Of a DNA stretch of 64,000 bases, positions 19,395-27,640 are shown piece by piece. The DNA lies in contig NZ_KB890766.1 in NCBI RefSeq assembly GCF_000373265.1, forward strand, positions 92,588 to 156,587, given 5' to 3'. The translations under genes were made by a program, and so were the position numbers. Below the pieces are notes generated by a model, which saw only the letters and a program-made list of their open reading frames with translations, searched no databases and had not been told where the DNA came from. The first letter of the stretch is position 1, and each line of letters starts with the position of its first letter. The DNA comes from Pontibacter roseus DSM 17521. Lineage in GTDB: Bacteria > Bacteroidota > Bacteroidia > Cytophagales > Hymenobacteraceae.

Positions 19395-19416
19395 GAAAAA
19401 CCGGTGTTACCCGGTT
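19395..19416 (-). terminator. Minus-strand terminator next to a broken small gene
   Basis: Read on the minus strand: AACCGG-GTAACA-CCGGTT followed by TTTCT. It lies 6 bases past the stop of the broken ORF at 19423-19547 and upstream of the KAP gene, so it belongs to a gene that is no longer intact. Confidence 0.65.
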
Positions 19417-19422
19417 CTTCTA

Positions 19423-19547
19423 TTAAAATTCATCTGTATTTAGTAAAGCTGAGTATTCCTCGCAACTTGGACAATAGAGAATGAAATCTATTGAATTTTG
19501 TATTCCAGTTGAACCTCAAAGCTGCTATTCCTCTTTTGATAGCTCAT
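19423..19547 (-). pseudogene. Broken small ORF with a CPxC motif
   Basis: From ATG 19547 the minus strand reads MSYQKRNSSFEVQLEYKIQ and stops. In the next frame the reading continues QNSIDFILYCPSCEEYSALL to a stop at 19423, 6 bases before the terminator. Together they would form a protein of about 43 residues ending in a CPSC motif. The 125-base length is not divisible by three, as expected after a frameshift. I do not recognise the family, and it could be a chance reading. Confidence 0.3.
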
Positions 19548-19802
19548 TGCATTAAAATTTTAGCTAACACGACAATTCAGCCAACTCACATTTAGGCAGA
19601 TGTCAAAGTTTTTCCGATGCTTTTGCCTGCAAGCAAACCGGAGAGCGGCTACAGGAACTTGCCGCTCAACAGAACTTACAGCAAGCAGCAAATCCACCAA
19701 CCTGCCAATTCTATCCATTTTGCAGCCCTTCATCGCTTAAATGATAAACCTTCAGCAACGGCTGTAGTAAAGCCATCTAGCAACTGGCTCTAATGAAAGC
19801 GT
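19548..19802. other. AT-rich intergenic stretch, no gene seen
   Basis: Together with 19280-19394 this fills the gap between the KAP gene and mgtC. No ORF with protein-like composition, tRNA or attachment-site copy of the tRNA-Leu 3' end was found by eye. Base composition changes back toward the window average near 19620. Confidence 0.5.
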
Positions 19803-20504
19803 ATGGACTTATCTTTTTTGTCGTTAACAGAAATCAATACAAGCAGCATCATTGTCAGACTCCTACTCAGTACCCTGCTGGGTGGCCTGTTGGGTTGGGA
19901 GAGGGAGAGTCGGCGGCAAAACGCGGGGTTGCGTACCCACATGATTATCTCGGTGGGCTCCTGCCTGCTCATGCTCATCTCCATCTACATACCGCAGACC
20001 TTTTCAGAGTACCGGAACGTGGACCCCGGTCGTATTGCGGCGCAGGTGGTATCAGGTATAGGATTTCTGGGGGCGGGGGCTATTTTCAGGTTGGGCGGGA
20101 ACACGCATGGGCTGACCACCGCGGCCACCATCTGGGCGGTGGCTGCTGTAGGATTGGCGACTGGGGCAGGTATGTACGAGGCAGCCATCATCGTGACGCT
20201 GCTGCTGCTGTTCGTTCTATCCATCCTGGACAAGATAGGCAAAAGGGTCTTCATCGGAGGTGCCCTGAAGACCTTGAAAATCAGTTTCCAATCTGCCAAA
20301 ATTGAGACTAGCAAGGTGTTATCCATTCTGGAGGAATATGAGGTCATCACCAAGAGCATCAACGTGCTGCAGTCACGCAACAAGAAAAACACCAAAATCA
20401 TGCTGTACGTGATAGTGCCCGAGAACCTGAACCTGAAGCATTTCTACAAGAGCCTGAACGAGCTGGAAGATGTAGGCCAGATATCGCTGGGGCAGGACTT
20501 TTAG
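19803..20504 (+). CDS. MgtC/SapB-family membrane protein
   Basis: A 233-residue membrane protein. The MgtC domain (residues about 15-145) has the signature RLLLSTLLGGLLGWERESR, then NAGLRTHMIISVGSCLLML, GIGFLGAGAIFR and GLTTAATIWAVAAVGLATG. A soluble ACT-like C-terminal domain (about 150-233) follows. MgtC proteins help cells cope with low magnesium and acid stress, partly by acting on ATP synthase; this is best known in pathogens, and the role here is unknown. ATG 19803 agrees with family starts. No Mg transporter gene is adjacent. Confidence 0.92.
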   Translation: MDLSFLSLTEINTSSIIVRLLLSTLLGGLLGWERESRRQNAGLRTHMIISVGSCLLMLISIYIPQTFSEYRNVDPGRIAAQVVSGIGFLGAGAIFRLGGNTHGLTTAATIWAVAAVGLATGAGMYEAAIIVTLLLLFVLSILDKIGKRVFIGGALKTLKISFQSAKIETSKVLSILEEYEVITKSINVLQSRNKKNTKIMLYVIVPENLNLKHFYKSLNELEDVGQISLGQDF

Positions 20505-20628
20505 CTCTCTACTCTAGAATAAACAGGAGGTATAGGGGGTTTGCGTGATATGAATCCAGGGCTGGCTGCTTATATTTTCGGGATTCTTGAACTCACTCCA
20601 ATAGCATAAACATGCATGCAGGCTCCAG

Positions 20629-20783
20629 ATGCATGGTTCCATCTTTATCTTTCTGAAGCGCTTTATAAAGAACAACAATAACTACAGTACCTGGGTCCAG
20701 ATTCTGGAAAACGAGGGGATAGCGTCAGCGTGGCGCCCGCCACAGATTTACTAGCCGAGCGGGTGCAGATAAGGCTGGAGTTC
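20629..20783 (+). pseudogene. Remnant of an H-NOX (heme NO-binding) gene
   Basis: ATG 20629 opens a 41-codon frame that begins MHGSIFIFLKRFIKNN and contains STWVQILENEG, stopping at 20752. The pattern M-x-G-x-IF-x-x-L, then W-x-x-(I/L)LE-x-x-G, is that of the H-NOX N-terminus. Directly after it, in another frame, GAGCGGGTGCAGATAAGG reads ERVQIR followed by LEF, which resembles the C-terminus of Bacteroidota H-NOX proteins as I remember them. The middle, about 130 residues including the heme His, is missing. H-NOX genes often pair with histidine kinases, and one follows at 21050. Recognition is by eye only. Confidence 0.42.
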
Positions 20784-21049
20784 GCTTCAAAGCCCTTCCT
20801 GCATGCTTTGTGCTTCCCTTTTCGGTACAGAATCTTTGTGGCCGCTGCTTTAGACTATAAGAATGTGAGTGTTTGCTATCGCCCTTTTCCTGGTGCAGTA
20901 GAGTTTCATTTCGCTATTGGAGGTAGCAATAAATTGTTTCTTAGGAAATTCGAAATTCGCGATTAGTACTTTTTTTAGTAACTTTAACAATCAGTGATTG
21001 GTGACCAACCAAAACCATAAGTTGGCAATTCCAGAGAAACAGTTCCAGT

Positions 21050-22264
21050 ATGATTGATACCCAAGACACGTTGTACAGAGACTTGGAAGCAGTACGGCAA
21101 ATCCCGATTGTCCCTACCATGCTAGAAGTAATTTGTCAGATTACAGGTATGGGCTTTGCCGCCATCGCGCGGGTAACCGAGGACCGGTGGCTGGCCTGCA
21201 GCGTTCGGGATGAGGTTCAGTTCGGGCTTGAAGAAGGGGGTGAGTTGGAAATAAAGACTACCTTGTGCAATGAAATCAGGGACAGTCGCCAGCCCATCAT
21301 CATTGACAACGTATCGGAAGACCCTGTCTATAACAACCACCATACGCCTATAACCTACGGTCTCCAAAGCTATATATCATTACCGATTATCTTACAAGAC
21401 GGGACTTTCTTCGGTACACTTTGCGCCATAGACTCCAAGCCTGCGCTGGTGAACAATACCAAGGTAATCGGCACTTTTAAAATGTTTGCGGAACTGCTCT
21501 CTTTTCACCTGCAGAGTCTGGTGTTGCTGGAGCGCAGCCAGAGTGCCCACCTGGAACTGCAGGATAAGAACAGAGCCTTGGCCAGTGCCAATTTCGACCT
21601 CGATAGCTTTGTGTACACCGCATCCCACGATTTGAAATCTCCTGTGTCCAACATAGAGGGGCTGATTGAGGCATTGTCGGAAGCTGTCACCAAAGAAGAG
21701 TTGGACAGAGACGAAATCAATCAAATAGCGGGCTATATGAAGTCGTCGCTCAAGCGTTTCGCCACCACTATCAACGACCTCACTACTATTGTGGAGATAG
21801 ATAAGACAAGTGGAGACGAAGCACCTGAGCCGATTGACATTTATGAGATGGTAGAGACGGTGAAACAGGACCTGGACAACCTGCTGGTTGAGTCGGATGC
21901 CCAGATAAAAGTGATTTCTGAAGAGAGGCTTTTCACGGGATTCTCCAGAAAGAACTTCAAGAGCATATTGAATAACCTGTTCAGCAACGCCATCAAATAC
22001 CGCTCACCGGACAGACCCCCACTGGTAATCGTGAAACTGGAAAAGGTCGCCGACAAAACACACCTCCTGATTGAGGACAATGGTTTGGGTATACCTTCCG
22101 ATAAGCAGGAAAGCGTATTCACTATGTTCAAGCGTTTTCACGATCACGTAGAAGGAAGCGGCATTGGGTTGTACATCGTGAAGAGGATGGTGGACAATGT
22201 GAAAGGGAAAATCCATGTGAATAGCACTCTGAACCAAGGAACAACCTTCACTATCATTTTCTAG
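21050..22264 (+). CDS. GAF-domain sensor histidine kinase
   Basis: A 404-residue soluble histidine kinase. An N-terminal GAF domain (about 20-160) is followed by a short coiled segment and a HisKA dimerisation helix with the phospho-accepting H193 in TASHDLKSPVSN. The ATPase domain has the N box NNLFSNAIKYRSP, the G1 box EDNGLGIP and the G2 box GSGIGLYIVKRM. There is no membrane segment, so it senses a cytoplasmic signal. No response regulator is adjacent. The decayed H-NOX fragment upstream may once have been its sensor partner. ATG 21050 gives a complete protein. Confidence 0.92.
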   Translation: MIDTQDTLYRDLEAVRQIPIVPTMLEVICQITGMGFAAIARVTEDRWLACSVRDEVQFGLEEGGELEIKTTLCNEIRDSRQPIIIDNVSEDPVYNNHHTPITYGLQSYISLPIILQDGTFFGTLCAIDSKPALVNNTKVIGTFKMFAELLSFHLQSLVLLERSQSAHLELQDKNRALASANFDLDSFVYTASHDLKSPVSNIEGLIEALSEAVTKEELDRDEINQIAGYMKSSLKRFATTINDLTTIVEIDKTSGDEAPEPIDIYEMVETVKQDLDNLLVESDAQIKVISEERLFTGFSRKNFKSILNNLFSNAIKYRSPDRPPLVIVKLEKVADKTHLLIEDNGLGIPSDKQESVFTMFKRFHDHVEGSGIGLYIVKRMVDNVKGKIHVNSTLNQGTTFTIIF

Positions 22265-22411
22265 CTCCTATTCTCCGAACGGTTTCCCTTCTGCTCCGGA
22301 TGCATGCCTGCCTTAGGATATATGAAGCCGGTCTCAAACGAGGCGTAGGTGCCTGGCCCGACTGTAGCCCGTGAATTATTTTGCTTCCCTGTTCAAAGGG
22401 GGAAGCCACCC

Positions 22412-22714
22412 CTACATGCGCTCTATTACGACGTACCTGGCCGAGTAGCCGTTGCGCTTGTACAGCAGTTGGAGCGCCGTGATGAAAGATTTGTCGGCAG
22501 AGCGGGTTGTGCTGGTCTTCCCTATGGGTTCCAGGTAGTTGACATATCCCTGCCCGGGAACGCGGCCTACATAGCCCCTGACGTCAGCGGACTCTACTTC
22601 GGTCAGCCGCTTGGCCAGCACCACGCGCCGCATGTAAGGAAGGGCGGCTTTCATGCTCCCATAGTCCGAGAAGGCGTAGAGGCGGTGATAGTTGCTAAGG
22701 CTGACAGAATTCAT
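22412..22714 (-). CDS. Small protein of unknown function
   Basis: A 100-residue soluble protein, rich in Tyr, Arg and Val, starting MNSVSLSNYHRLYAFSDYG and ending ARYVVIERM. ATG 22714 is preferred to a GTG at 22738. It is the last of three small minus-strand genes (22412-23404) with no recognisable domains. Protein-like composition across the whole frame supports it being real. I do not recognise the family. Confidence 0.5.
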   Translation of the reverse strand: MNSVSLSNYHRLYAFSDYGSMKAALPYMRRVVLAKRLTEVESADVRGYVGRVPGQGYVNYLEPIGKTSTTRSADKSFITALQLLYKRNGYSARYVVIERM

Positions 22715-22843
22715 CCGGCCAAAAATAAGAAATATCACGCACCTACCCGGTGGCGGTTTTGAAAAGTTTTGGCAGATGATAACTGGTGAAGAGGAAGGAA
22801 GAACTGCATCAGTTTCGATTTAAGACCGGCTGCTTGTGTGTGC

Positions 22844-23095
22844 CTACCAGTAAATCATGTCCAGCAGGTTTATTTTGGTGGTATAGGGCTCCAGTGCCCG
22901 CTTGCTGGCCAGGCCACGTATCAGTCCGATGAAGTTTGTTTCGGGGTTGGTCCATACCTCAGCGAAGAACTCCCCCATGTCATACAGCTCAATCCGGTAG
23001 CCCCTTCGGCCACGTTCGGCCAGGTAGGTGCCGTGCTGCCAGATTATCTCCAGCCTTCCAGACAGGGAATGGGTGTTGAAAAGGGTGAGGTTCAT
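22844..23095 (-). CDS. Small protein of unknown function
   Basis: An 83-residue protein, MNLTLFNTHSLSGRLEIIWQ at the start, with the conserved-looking centre GYRIELYDMGEFFAEVWTNP and the end TTKINLLDMIYW. The balanced composition and predicted strands suggest a compact alpha/beta fold. It lies 54 bases downstream of the gene at 23150-23404 and may be co-transcribed. Function unknown. Confidence 0.62.
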   Translation of the reverse strand: MNLTLFNTHSLSGRLEIIWQHGTYLAERGRRGYRIELYDMGEFFAEVWTNPETNFIGLIRGLASKRALEPYTTKINLLDMIYW

Positions 23096-23149
23096 GTAGC
23101 TTTATACGTAATCGGGTAAAAAAGGAATTCGCCTTTCAGGTCGTTGCTG

Positions 23150-23404
23150 TCACGCATCCTGCTCTGGCTCATGGCCATATTCTGACGGGTTGTCAAAGTC
23201 CCAGTATACCTCCAGCGTAGTGGGTTTGTCTAGATAGGCCGGAATGGGCGTGTACACAATCAGTTCCCAGCCAGGCTTGTACGCGTTGTCCTTGCAGAGC
23301 CTCCTCACCTGGCACATAAGCCGCTCGTGTATTTCGGCACCCACAGGTCGCCTGCCACTCAGGTAGGGGCTCCCTTCTTCGAACTTGAATGTGGTGGTAT
23401 ACAT
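23150..23404 (-). CDS. Small protein of unknown function
   Basis: An 84-residue acidic protein starting MYTTTFKFEEGSPYLSGRRP, with the central RRLCKDNAYKPGWELIVYTP and the tail TTLEVYWDFDNPSEYGHEPE. ATG 23404 is used; the frame extends three codons to a TTG. It is the first of the small-gene group. The 215 bases upstream (23405-23619) hold only a 22-codon plus-strand frame at 23525 and no clear feature. Function unknown. Confidence 0.6.
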   Translation of the reverse strand: MYTTTFKFEEGSPYLSGRRPVGAEIHERLMCQVRRLCKDNAYKPGWELIVYTPIPAYLDKPTTLEVYWDFDNPSEYGHEPEQDA

Positions 23405-23619
23405 AAATTCCAAATTTTGCAGGTATATCTACTACTACGTAAGATGTTACGATTTAGTATGCCTAAGTGGGTGATAATGTGATGGGTGGAGGAGACCCAG
23501 ACCGTACAAAAGGTAAAACTGGCAATGAACGTATACTTCCTGCACATCCGCACGGGTGACCAGCAGCGGGTGGTGAAACTTGTCTGTGAATAAGGTATAG
23601 CGCCTTCAGAGAGAAGCCT

Positions 23620-24375
23620 TTACTTACTGTCCTTCTGGAACAACAGGAAATGCTGGATGGGCAGGGAGTCTACTTGCCGGCTCAGGCGGAAGCCGTTGGC
23701 GGCGAGCTCTTTCTTCACCTGAGCTACCGTCATCTTGTGCAGCTCCCGGATGCGCACGTCCGGGTCCTCGGCTTTGTACTCCATCAGGAGAAGTTGGCCG
23801 TTGGATTTCAAGGCTTTCCGAATGGCCTGTAGCATTTCCATTGGGTATTCCAGCTCGTGGTACACATCCACCATCACGGCCAGGTCCAGGGAGTTGTCAG
23901 GCACGTTAAGGCTTTGGTTGCCGCCTTTCACGACTTCTACATTTTGGGTGCCCAGTTCCTGTTTCCGTTCCTTCAGTGCTTCTATAAACCGGTCCTGCAC
24001 TTCCACGGCGTATACCTTGCCTTGCGGCACCAGTTTGGCGACCTGAAAGGTATAGTAGCCTGTGCCGGCTCCGATATCGGCAACTGTGCTGTTGGGTTGC
24101 AGTGGCATGTTCTCGATGGCTTTAGAAGAATTCTCCTCTTCCTGCCGCGTGTCACGGTCGAGCCAGCTGCCGCCAGTGGCGCTCATGATGGCGGCTATCT
24201 CACGCCCTAGGTATACCTTGCCCGTGCCTCCAGAGGCAGGCGTTTTGGTGGTATAGCCTACTGCTGTGGCCGTGGTCTGTTGTTCCTGTTGGGCCTGGCA
24301 GGAGGAGCTGATGCCCAGGCAGAGCGGCAGTAGGAATAGGTGTAGCCAGGCGGCGGTAGTGGCAGGTTTTCTCAT
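23620..24375 (-). CDS. Exported class I SAM-dependent methyltransferase (putative lipoprotein)
   Basis: A 251-residue Rossmann-fold methyltransferase with an N-terminal export signal. Residues 1-26 (MRKPATTAAWLHLFLLPLCL then GISSSC) look like a lipoprotein signal with Cys26 as the lipid site. The SAM-binding motif I is VADIGAGTGYYTFQVAKLV (about 98-116), motif II YAVEVQDR, and the DLAVMVDVYHELEYP segment matches the post-motif strand. Because SAM is cytoplasmic, an exported enzyme of this type is puzzling; the signal may be misjudged or the protein may bind another ligand. It lies 3 bases downstream of the gene at 24379. Confidence 0.82.
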   Translation of the reverse strand: MRKPATTAAWLHLFLLPLCLGISSSCQAQQEQQTTATAVGYTTKTPASGGTGKVYLGREIAAIMSATGGSWLDRDTRQEEENSSKAIENMPLQPNSTVADIGAGTGYYTFQVAKLVPQGKVYAVEVQDRFIEALKERKQELGTQNVEVVKGGNQSLNVPDNSLDLAVMVDVYHELEYPMEMLQAIRKALKSNGQLLLMEYKAEDPDVRIRELHKMTVAQVKKELAANGFRLSRQVDSLPIQHFLLFQKDSK

Positions 24376-24378
24376 GTC

Positions 24379-24837
24379 TTATCCGGTAAAGTTTTCGAGG
24401 CGTTGTGTGATGGCGTCAATCAGTTCTTCAATCCATTTGCCGGCTACCTCCTGGTACTCCGGTTTTTCCCAGCGCTGCAGGTACTCTTTTTCGAGCCAGA
24501 TGTTGTGCTTGTCCGGACCTACGGTATAGCTGCCGCGCTCCAGTTTGAAGAGCAGGTCTTTGCTGATATCGAAGTTGTCGGCGCCGGGGCGTTCGAAACC
24601 CTCCAGCCTGAGGCGAAGGCCCACTTGCTGCACGTTCCCGTTTTCCACGCTTACCTCGGTACCATAGCTGGCGTCCGGGTCTTTGGTCCAGGTGTCGATG
24701 ATGCGCTCCAGGTGAAAGTCGTGGAACAGGGGGATGACGGCTGACAGGTTCTGGTGGATGTGCTTCGCCAGTTCCGGCAGTATGGTGTTGTACAGGTGCT
24801 GGATGGATTGCTTGTCGCGTACGGGTTGTGCTTCCAT
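24379..24837 (-). CDS. Conserved-looking protein of unknown function
   Basis: A 152-residue soluble protein starting MEAQPVRDKQSIQHLYNTIL. It contains LPELAKHIHQNLSAVIPLF, KLERGSYTVGPDKHNIWLE and a helical C-terminus. ATG 24837 is preferred to an upstream start at 24897, because a promoter-like sequence (24895-24927) would overlap the longer form. First gene of a pair with the exported methyltransferase (3-base gap). I do not recognise the family. Confidence 0.65.
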   Translation of the reverse strand: MEAQPVRDKQSIQHLYNTILPELAKHIHQNLSAVIPLFHDFHLERIIDTWTKDPDASYGTEVSVENGNVQQVGLRLRLEGFERPGADNFDISKDLLFKLERGSYTVGPDKHNIWLEKEYLQRWEKPEYQEVAGKWIEELIDAITQRLENFTG

Positions 24838-24894
24838 GTGACGGGGTATGTATAAGTTGCGTATACGTGCACGGCTGGCGGGCAGGTATGGCAG

Positions 24895-24927
24895 CAAAGG
24901 TATGGTTCTTGCCTGTTAAACAGCAAA
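24895..24927 (-). promoter_or_regulatory. Probable promoter of the 24379-methyltransferase pair
   Basis: On the minus strand TTTG (24924-24927), 21 bases, then TACCTTTG (24895-24902), fitting the Bacteroidota consensus. The leader would be about 50 bases. Confidence 0.55.
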
Positions 24928-25017
24928 TAAGGCACTCTGTTCGTTTTTTCGTATCTTGTGCTGAAATTATTGACCCAGGAGTTTATCGTTTACTCTTTTC
25001 ACACAACCCAATAATCA

Positions 25018-27234
25018 ATGACAAAAGACATTATACTAGCCGGCAAGAAGTCAGGTATACTGGCGGTGCTGGCGCTGGCCAGCTGCACCTCGGTGCAGAC
25101 CCAGGAACAGTCGCAGCAGACCCAGGCTGCCGTGGAGCAGAAGCAGGAAGAGACCAACCCGCTGCTGAAAGAGTGGACGGGCCCTTATGGTGGCGTGCCT
25201 GCCTTTGATAAGATGAGCCTGACCGACCTGAAGCCAGCCATGGAAAAGGCCATGGCCCTGAACCTGGCCGAAATCGAGACTATCGCCAATAACACACAGC
25301 CTGCCACCTTCGAGAACACCATTGAGGAGATGGAGCGTGCCGGTGAGGAGTTGAACCGCGTGTTCACCTATTACGGCATCTGGAGCAGCAACATGTCCAC
25401 GCCGGAGTTCAGAACCCTGCAGGCGGAACTTGCCCCGAAAATCTCGGAGTTCAACTCCAAAATCCTGCAGAACGAGAAGCTGTTCCAGCGCGTGAAGGCT
25501 GTGTACGACAACTCCCAGAAGAACCCACTGCCAGAGGACCAGCAGCGTGTGGTGCAGCTGGTGTATGAAGGCTTCGCCTTGGAAGGGGCTGACCTGAGCC
25601 CGGAGAAGAAGAAGCGCTACGCTGACATCAACAAGGAGCTCTCCACGCTCTACACCAAGTTCTCCAACAACATCCTGGCCGATGAGGAGAAATATGTGGT
25701 GTACTTCACCAAAGAACAGCTGGGCGGACTGCCGGAGTCTTTTGTGAAAGCAGCGGCCAAAGCGGCCGCTGACAGCGGCAAGCCAGGACAGTATGCCGTG
25801 ACTAACACCCGTTCCAGCATGGACCAGTTCCTGACCTACTCCGAAGAGCGTGCCCTGCGTGAGAAGGTATGGAAAAACTACTACTCCCGTGCCGACAACA
25901 ACGATGCGAACGACAACAAGCAGAACATTGTGGACATACTGAAACTGCGTCGCGAGCGCGTGCAGCTGATGGGCTACGACAACTACGCCGAGTGGCGCCT
26001 GCAGAACCGCATGGCCAAAACGCCGGAGGCGGCCATGGACCTGATGCTGGCCGTTTGGCCATCTGCCATTGCGCGGGCCAAAGAAGAAGTGGCGGACATG
26101 CAGCAACTGGCGAACAAAACCAGCAAGGCCAAAATCAAGATTGAGCCCTGGGACTACCGCTACTACGCTGAGAAGGTGCGCCAGCAGAAGTATGACCTGA
26201 ACTCCGATGAGGTGAAGCAGTACCTGGAGTTGGGCAACCTGACGCAAGCCATGTTCTTCACGGCAGGCGAGCTCTTCAACTTCAAGTTCACGCCAGTGCA
26301 GGAGGGCTCTGTGCCTGTATTCCATGAAGATGTGAAGGTATGGGAAGTGACCGACAAGACGACCGGTGACCACATCGGCCTGTGGTATCTCGACCCGTTC
26401 GCGCGCCAAGGCAAGCGCTCCGGTGCCTGGGCTACGACGTACCGCGCCCACACCACTTTTGACGGCAAGAAGACCGTGTTGTCATCGAACAACTCCAACT
26501 TTGTGAAGCCTGCGCCGGGCGAGCCGGTGTTGGTGTCTTGGGACGATGCGACTACTTTCTTCCATGAGTTTGGCCACGCGCTGCACTTCCTGGCTTCCAA
26601 TGTGAAGTACCCTACGCTGAACAGCGGCGTGCGTGACTACACCGAGTTCCAGTCGCAGCTGCTGGAGCGCTGGCTGTCTACTGACAAGGTAATCAACCAG
26701 TTCCTGAAGCACTACAAGACCGGGGAGCCGATGCCGAAAGCGCTGATAGCCAAGATAGAGAAAGCCTCTACCTTCAATCAAGGTTTCGAAACGACCGAGT
26801 TCCTGGCTTCCGCTTTGATGGACATGCACTTCCATCTGGTAGACCCGAACGGGCTGGACCCGGACAAATTCGAAAAAGAGACACTGTCTAAACTAGGTAT
26901 GCCGAAAGAGATTGTGATGCGTCACCGTTCGCCGCACTTCGGGCACGTGTTCTCAGGTGAGGGCTATGCCACCGGATACTACGGTTACCTGTGGGCCGAC
27001 GTGCTGACTTCCGATGCCGCTGAGGCTTTCGCGGAGGCGCCAGGCGGGTTCTATGACGCCGAGGTGGCAGCAAGACTGGTGAAGTACCTGTTCGCTCCGC
27101 GCAACTCCATGGACCCAGCCGATGCGTACCGCCAGTTCCGTGGCCGCGATGCGAAGATAGACGCGTTGATGCGTGACCGCGGTTTCCCGGTACCGGGTGC
27201 ACAGACTAAAAAAACCAACGGCCAGACGAAATAA
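25018..27234 (+). CDS. M3-family oligopeptidase (Dcp-like) lipoprotein
   Basis: A 738-residue zinc metallopeptidase of family M3 (thimet/Dcp group), which cuts short peptides. The N-terminus has a lipoprotein signal ending LASC (Cys23), so it is probably periplasmic. The zinc site is H516-EFGH-520 with the third ligand E543 in DYTEFQSQ. The downstream RHRSPHFGHVFSGEGYATGYYGYLW matches the substrate-binding block of Dcp enzymes (near 640-665). ATG 25018 gives the signal peptide. A strong terminator at 27318 closes the single-gene unit. Confidence 0.94.
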   Translation: MTKDIILAGKKSGILAVLALASCTSVQTQEQSQQTQAAVEQKQEETNPLLKEWTGPYGGVPAFDKMSLTDLKPAMEKAMALNLAEIETIANNTQPATFENTIEEMERAGEELNRVFTYYGIWSSNMSTPEFRTLQAELAPKISEFNSKILQNEKLFQRVKAVYDNSQKNPLPEDQQRVVQLVYEGFALEGADLSPEKKKRYADINKELSTLYTKFSNNILADEEKYVVYFTKEQLGGLPESFVKAAAKAAADSGKPGQYAVTNTRSSMDQFLTYSEERALREKVWKNYYSRADNNDANDNKQNIVDILKLRRERVQLMGYDNYAEWRLQNRMAKTPEAAMDLMLAVWPSAIARAKEEVADMQQLANKTSKAKIKIEPWDYRYYAEKVRQQKYDLNSDEVKQYLELGNLTQAMFFTAGELFNFKFTPVQEGSVPVFHEDVKVWEVTDKTTGDHIGLWYLDPFARQGKRSGAWATTYRAHTTFDGKKTVLSSNNSNFVKPAPGEPVLVSWDDATTFFHEFGHALHFLASNVKYPTLNSGVRDYTEFQSQLLERWLSTDKVINQFLKHYKTGEPMPKALIAKIEKASTFNQGFETTEFLASALMDMHFHLVDPNGLDPDKFEKETLSKLGMPKEIVMRHRSPHFGHVFSGEGYATGYYGYLWADVLTSDAAEAFAEAPGGFYDAEVAARLVKYLFAPRNSMDPADAYRQFRGRDAKIDALMRDRGFPVPGAQTKKTNGQTK

Positions 27235-27317
27235 ACAGGCCGGCAGGTATAGCTCACATCGGTACGCGCCGGTGTAGGTTGAACAAGTACGAGGACCAGG
27301 TATAGCGCCTGGCAACA

Positions 27318-27354
27318 AAAGCGGCGCAGGGTTTCCTGCGCCGCTTTTTTGTTT
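27318..27354 (+). terminator. Terminator after the M3 peptidase
   Basis: AAAGCGGCGCAGG pairs perfectly with CCTGCGCCGCTTT around GTTT, followed by TTTGTTTT. The remaining bases to the next start at 27641 contain no gene, only CAGGTATA-type words and AT-rich upstream sequence. Confidence 0.92.
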
Positions 27355-27640
27355 TAGAATCTCTGTTAATACAGGTGAGCCGATGATAGAAACAGCACGC
27401 AGGAAGGTATAGCAGGGAGCCCTCTCGAGGATAACGCTTCGCTGTTCATACAACCATCCTATTCATTCCAAGTAGATTATACACGTATATACGTATTAGC
27501 AACCTGGGTATCAGTATAAAACCTGCTGAATCGGCTCGATTTGAAACCATGCTCGGCTAATACGTAATTTGGTTTTGCAGGAGGTATAGCAGGCTTATGC
27601 TGAACGCGGTATTTATATCTTTGAGAAGGAAATACATGAA

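Noticed and set aside
20593..20723. Minus-strand frame with a fair protein look (DPGTVVIVVLYKALQ)
   Set aside because: It has no start codon and is antisense to the H-NOX-like N-terminus, which is the better reading.
20730..20966. 78-codon frame starting at GTG as an independent gene
   Set aside because: Its only recognisable piece is the ERVQIR-LEF end of a decayed H-NOX gene; the rest is not protein-like.
22383..22406. Hairpin GCTTCCC...GGGAAGC as the terminator of the 22412 gene
   Set aside because: No T run on either side and the stem is short; left out of the feature list.
23525..23593. 22-codon plus-strand frame starting MNVYFLHIRTGD
   Set aside because: Too short and isolated to support as a gene; possibly a fragment, but no partner sequence follows.
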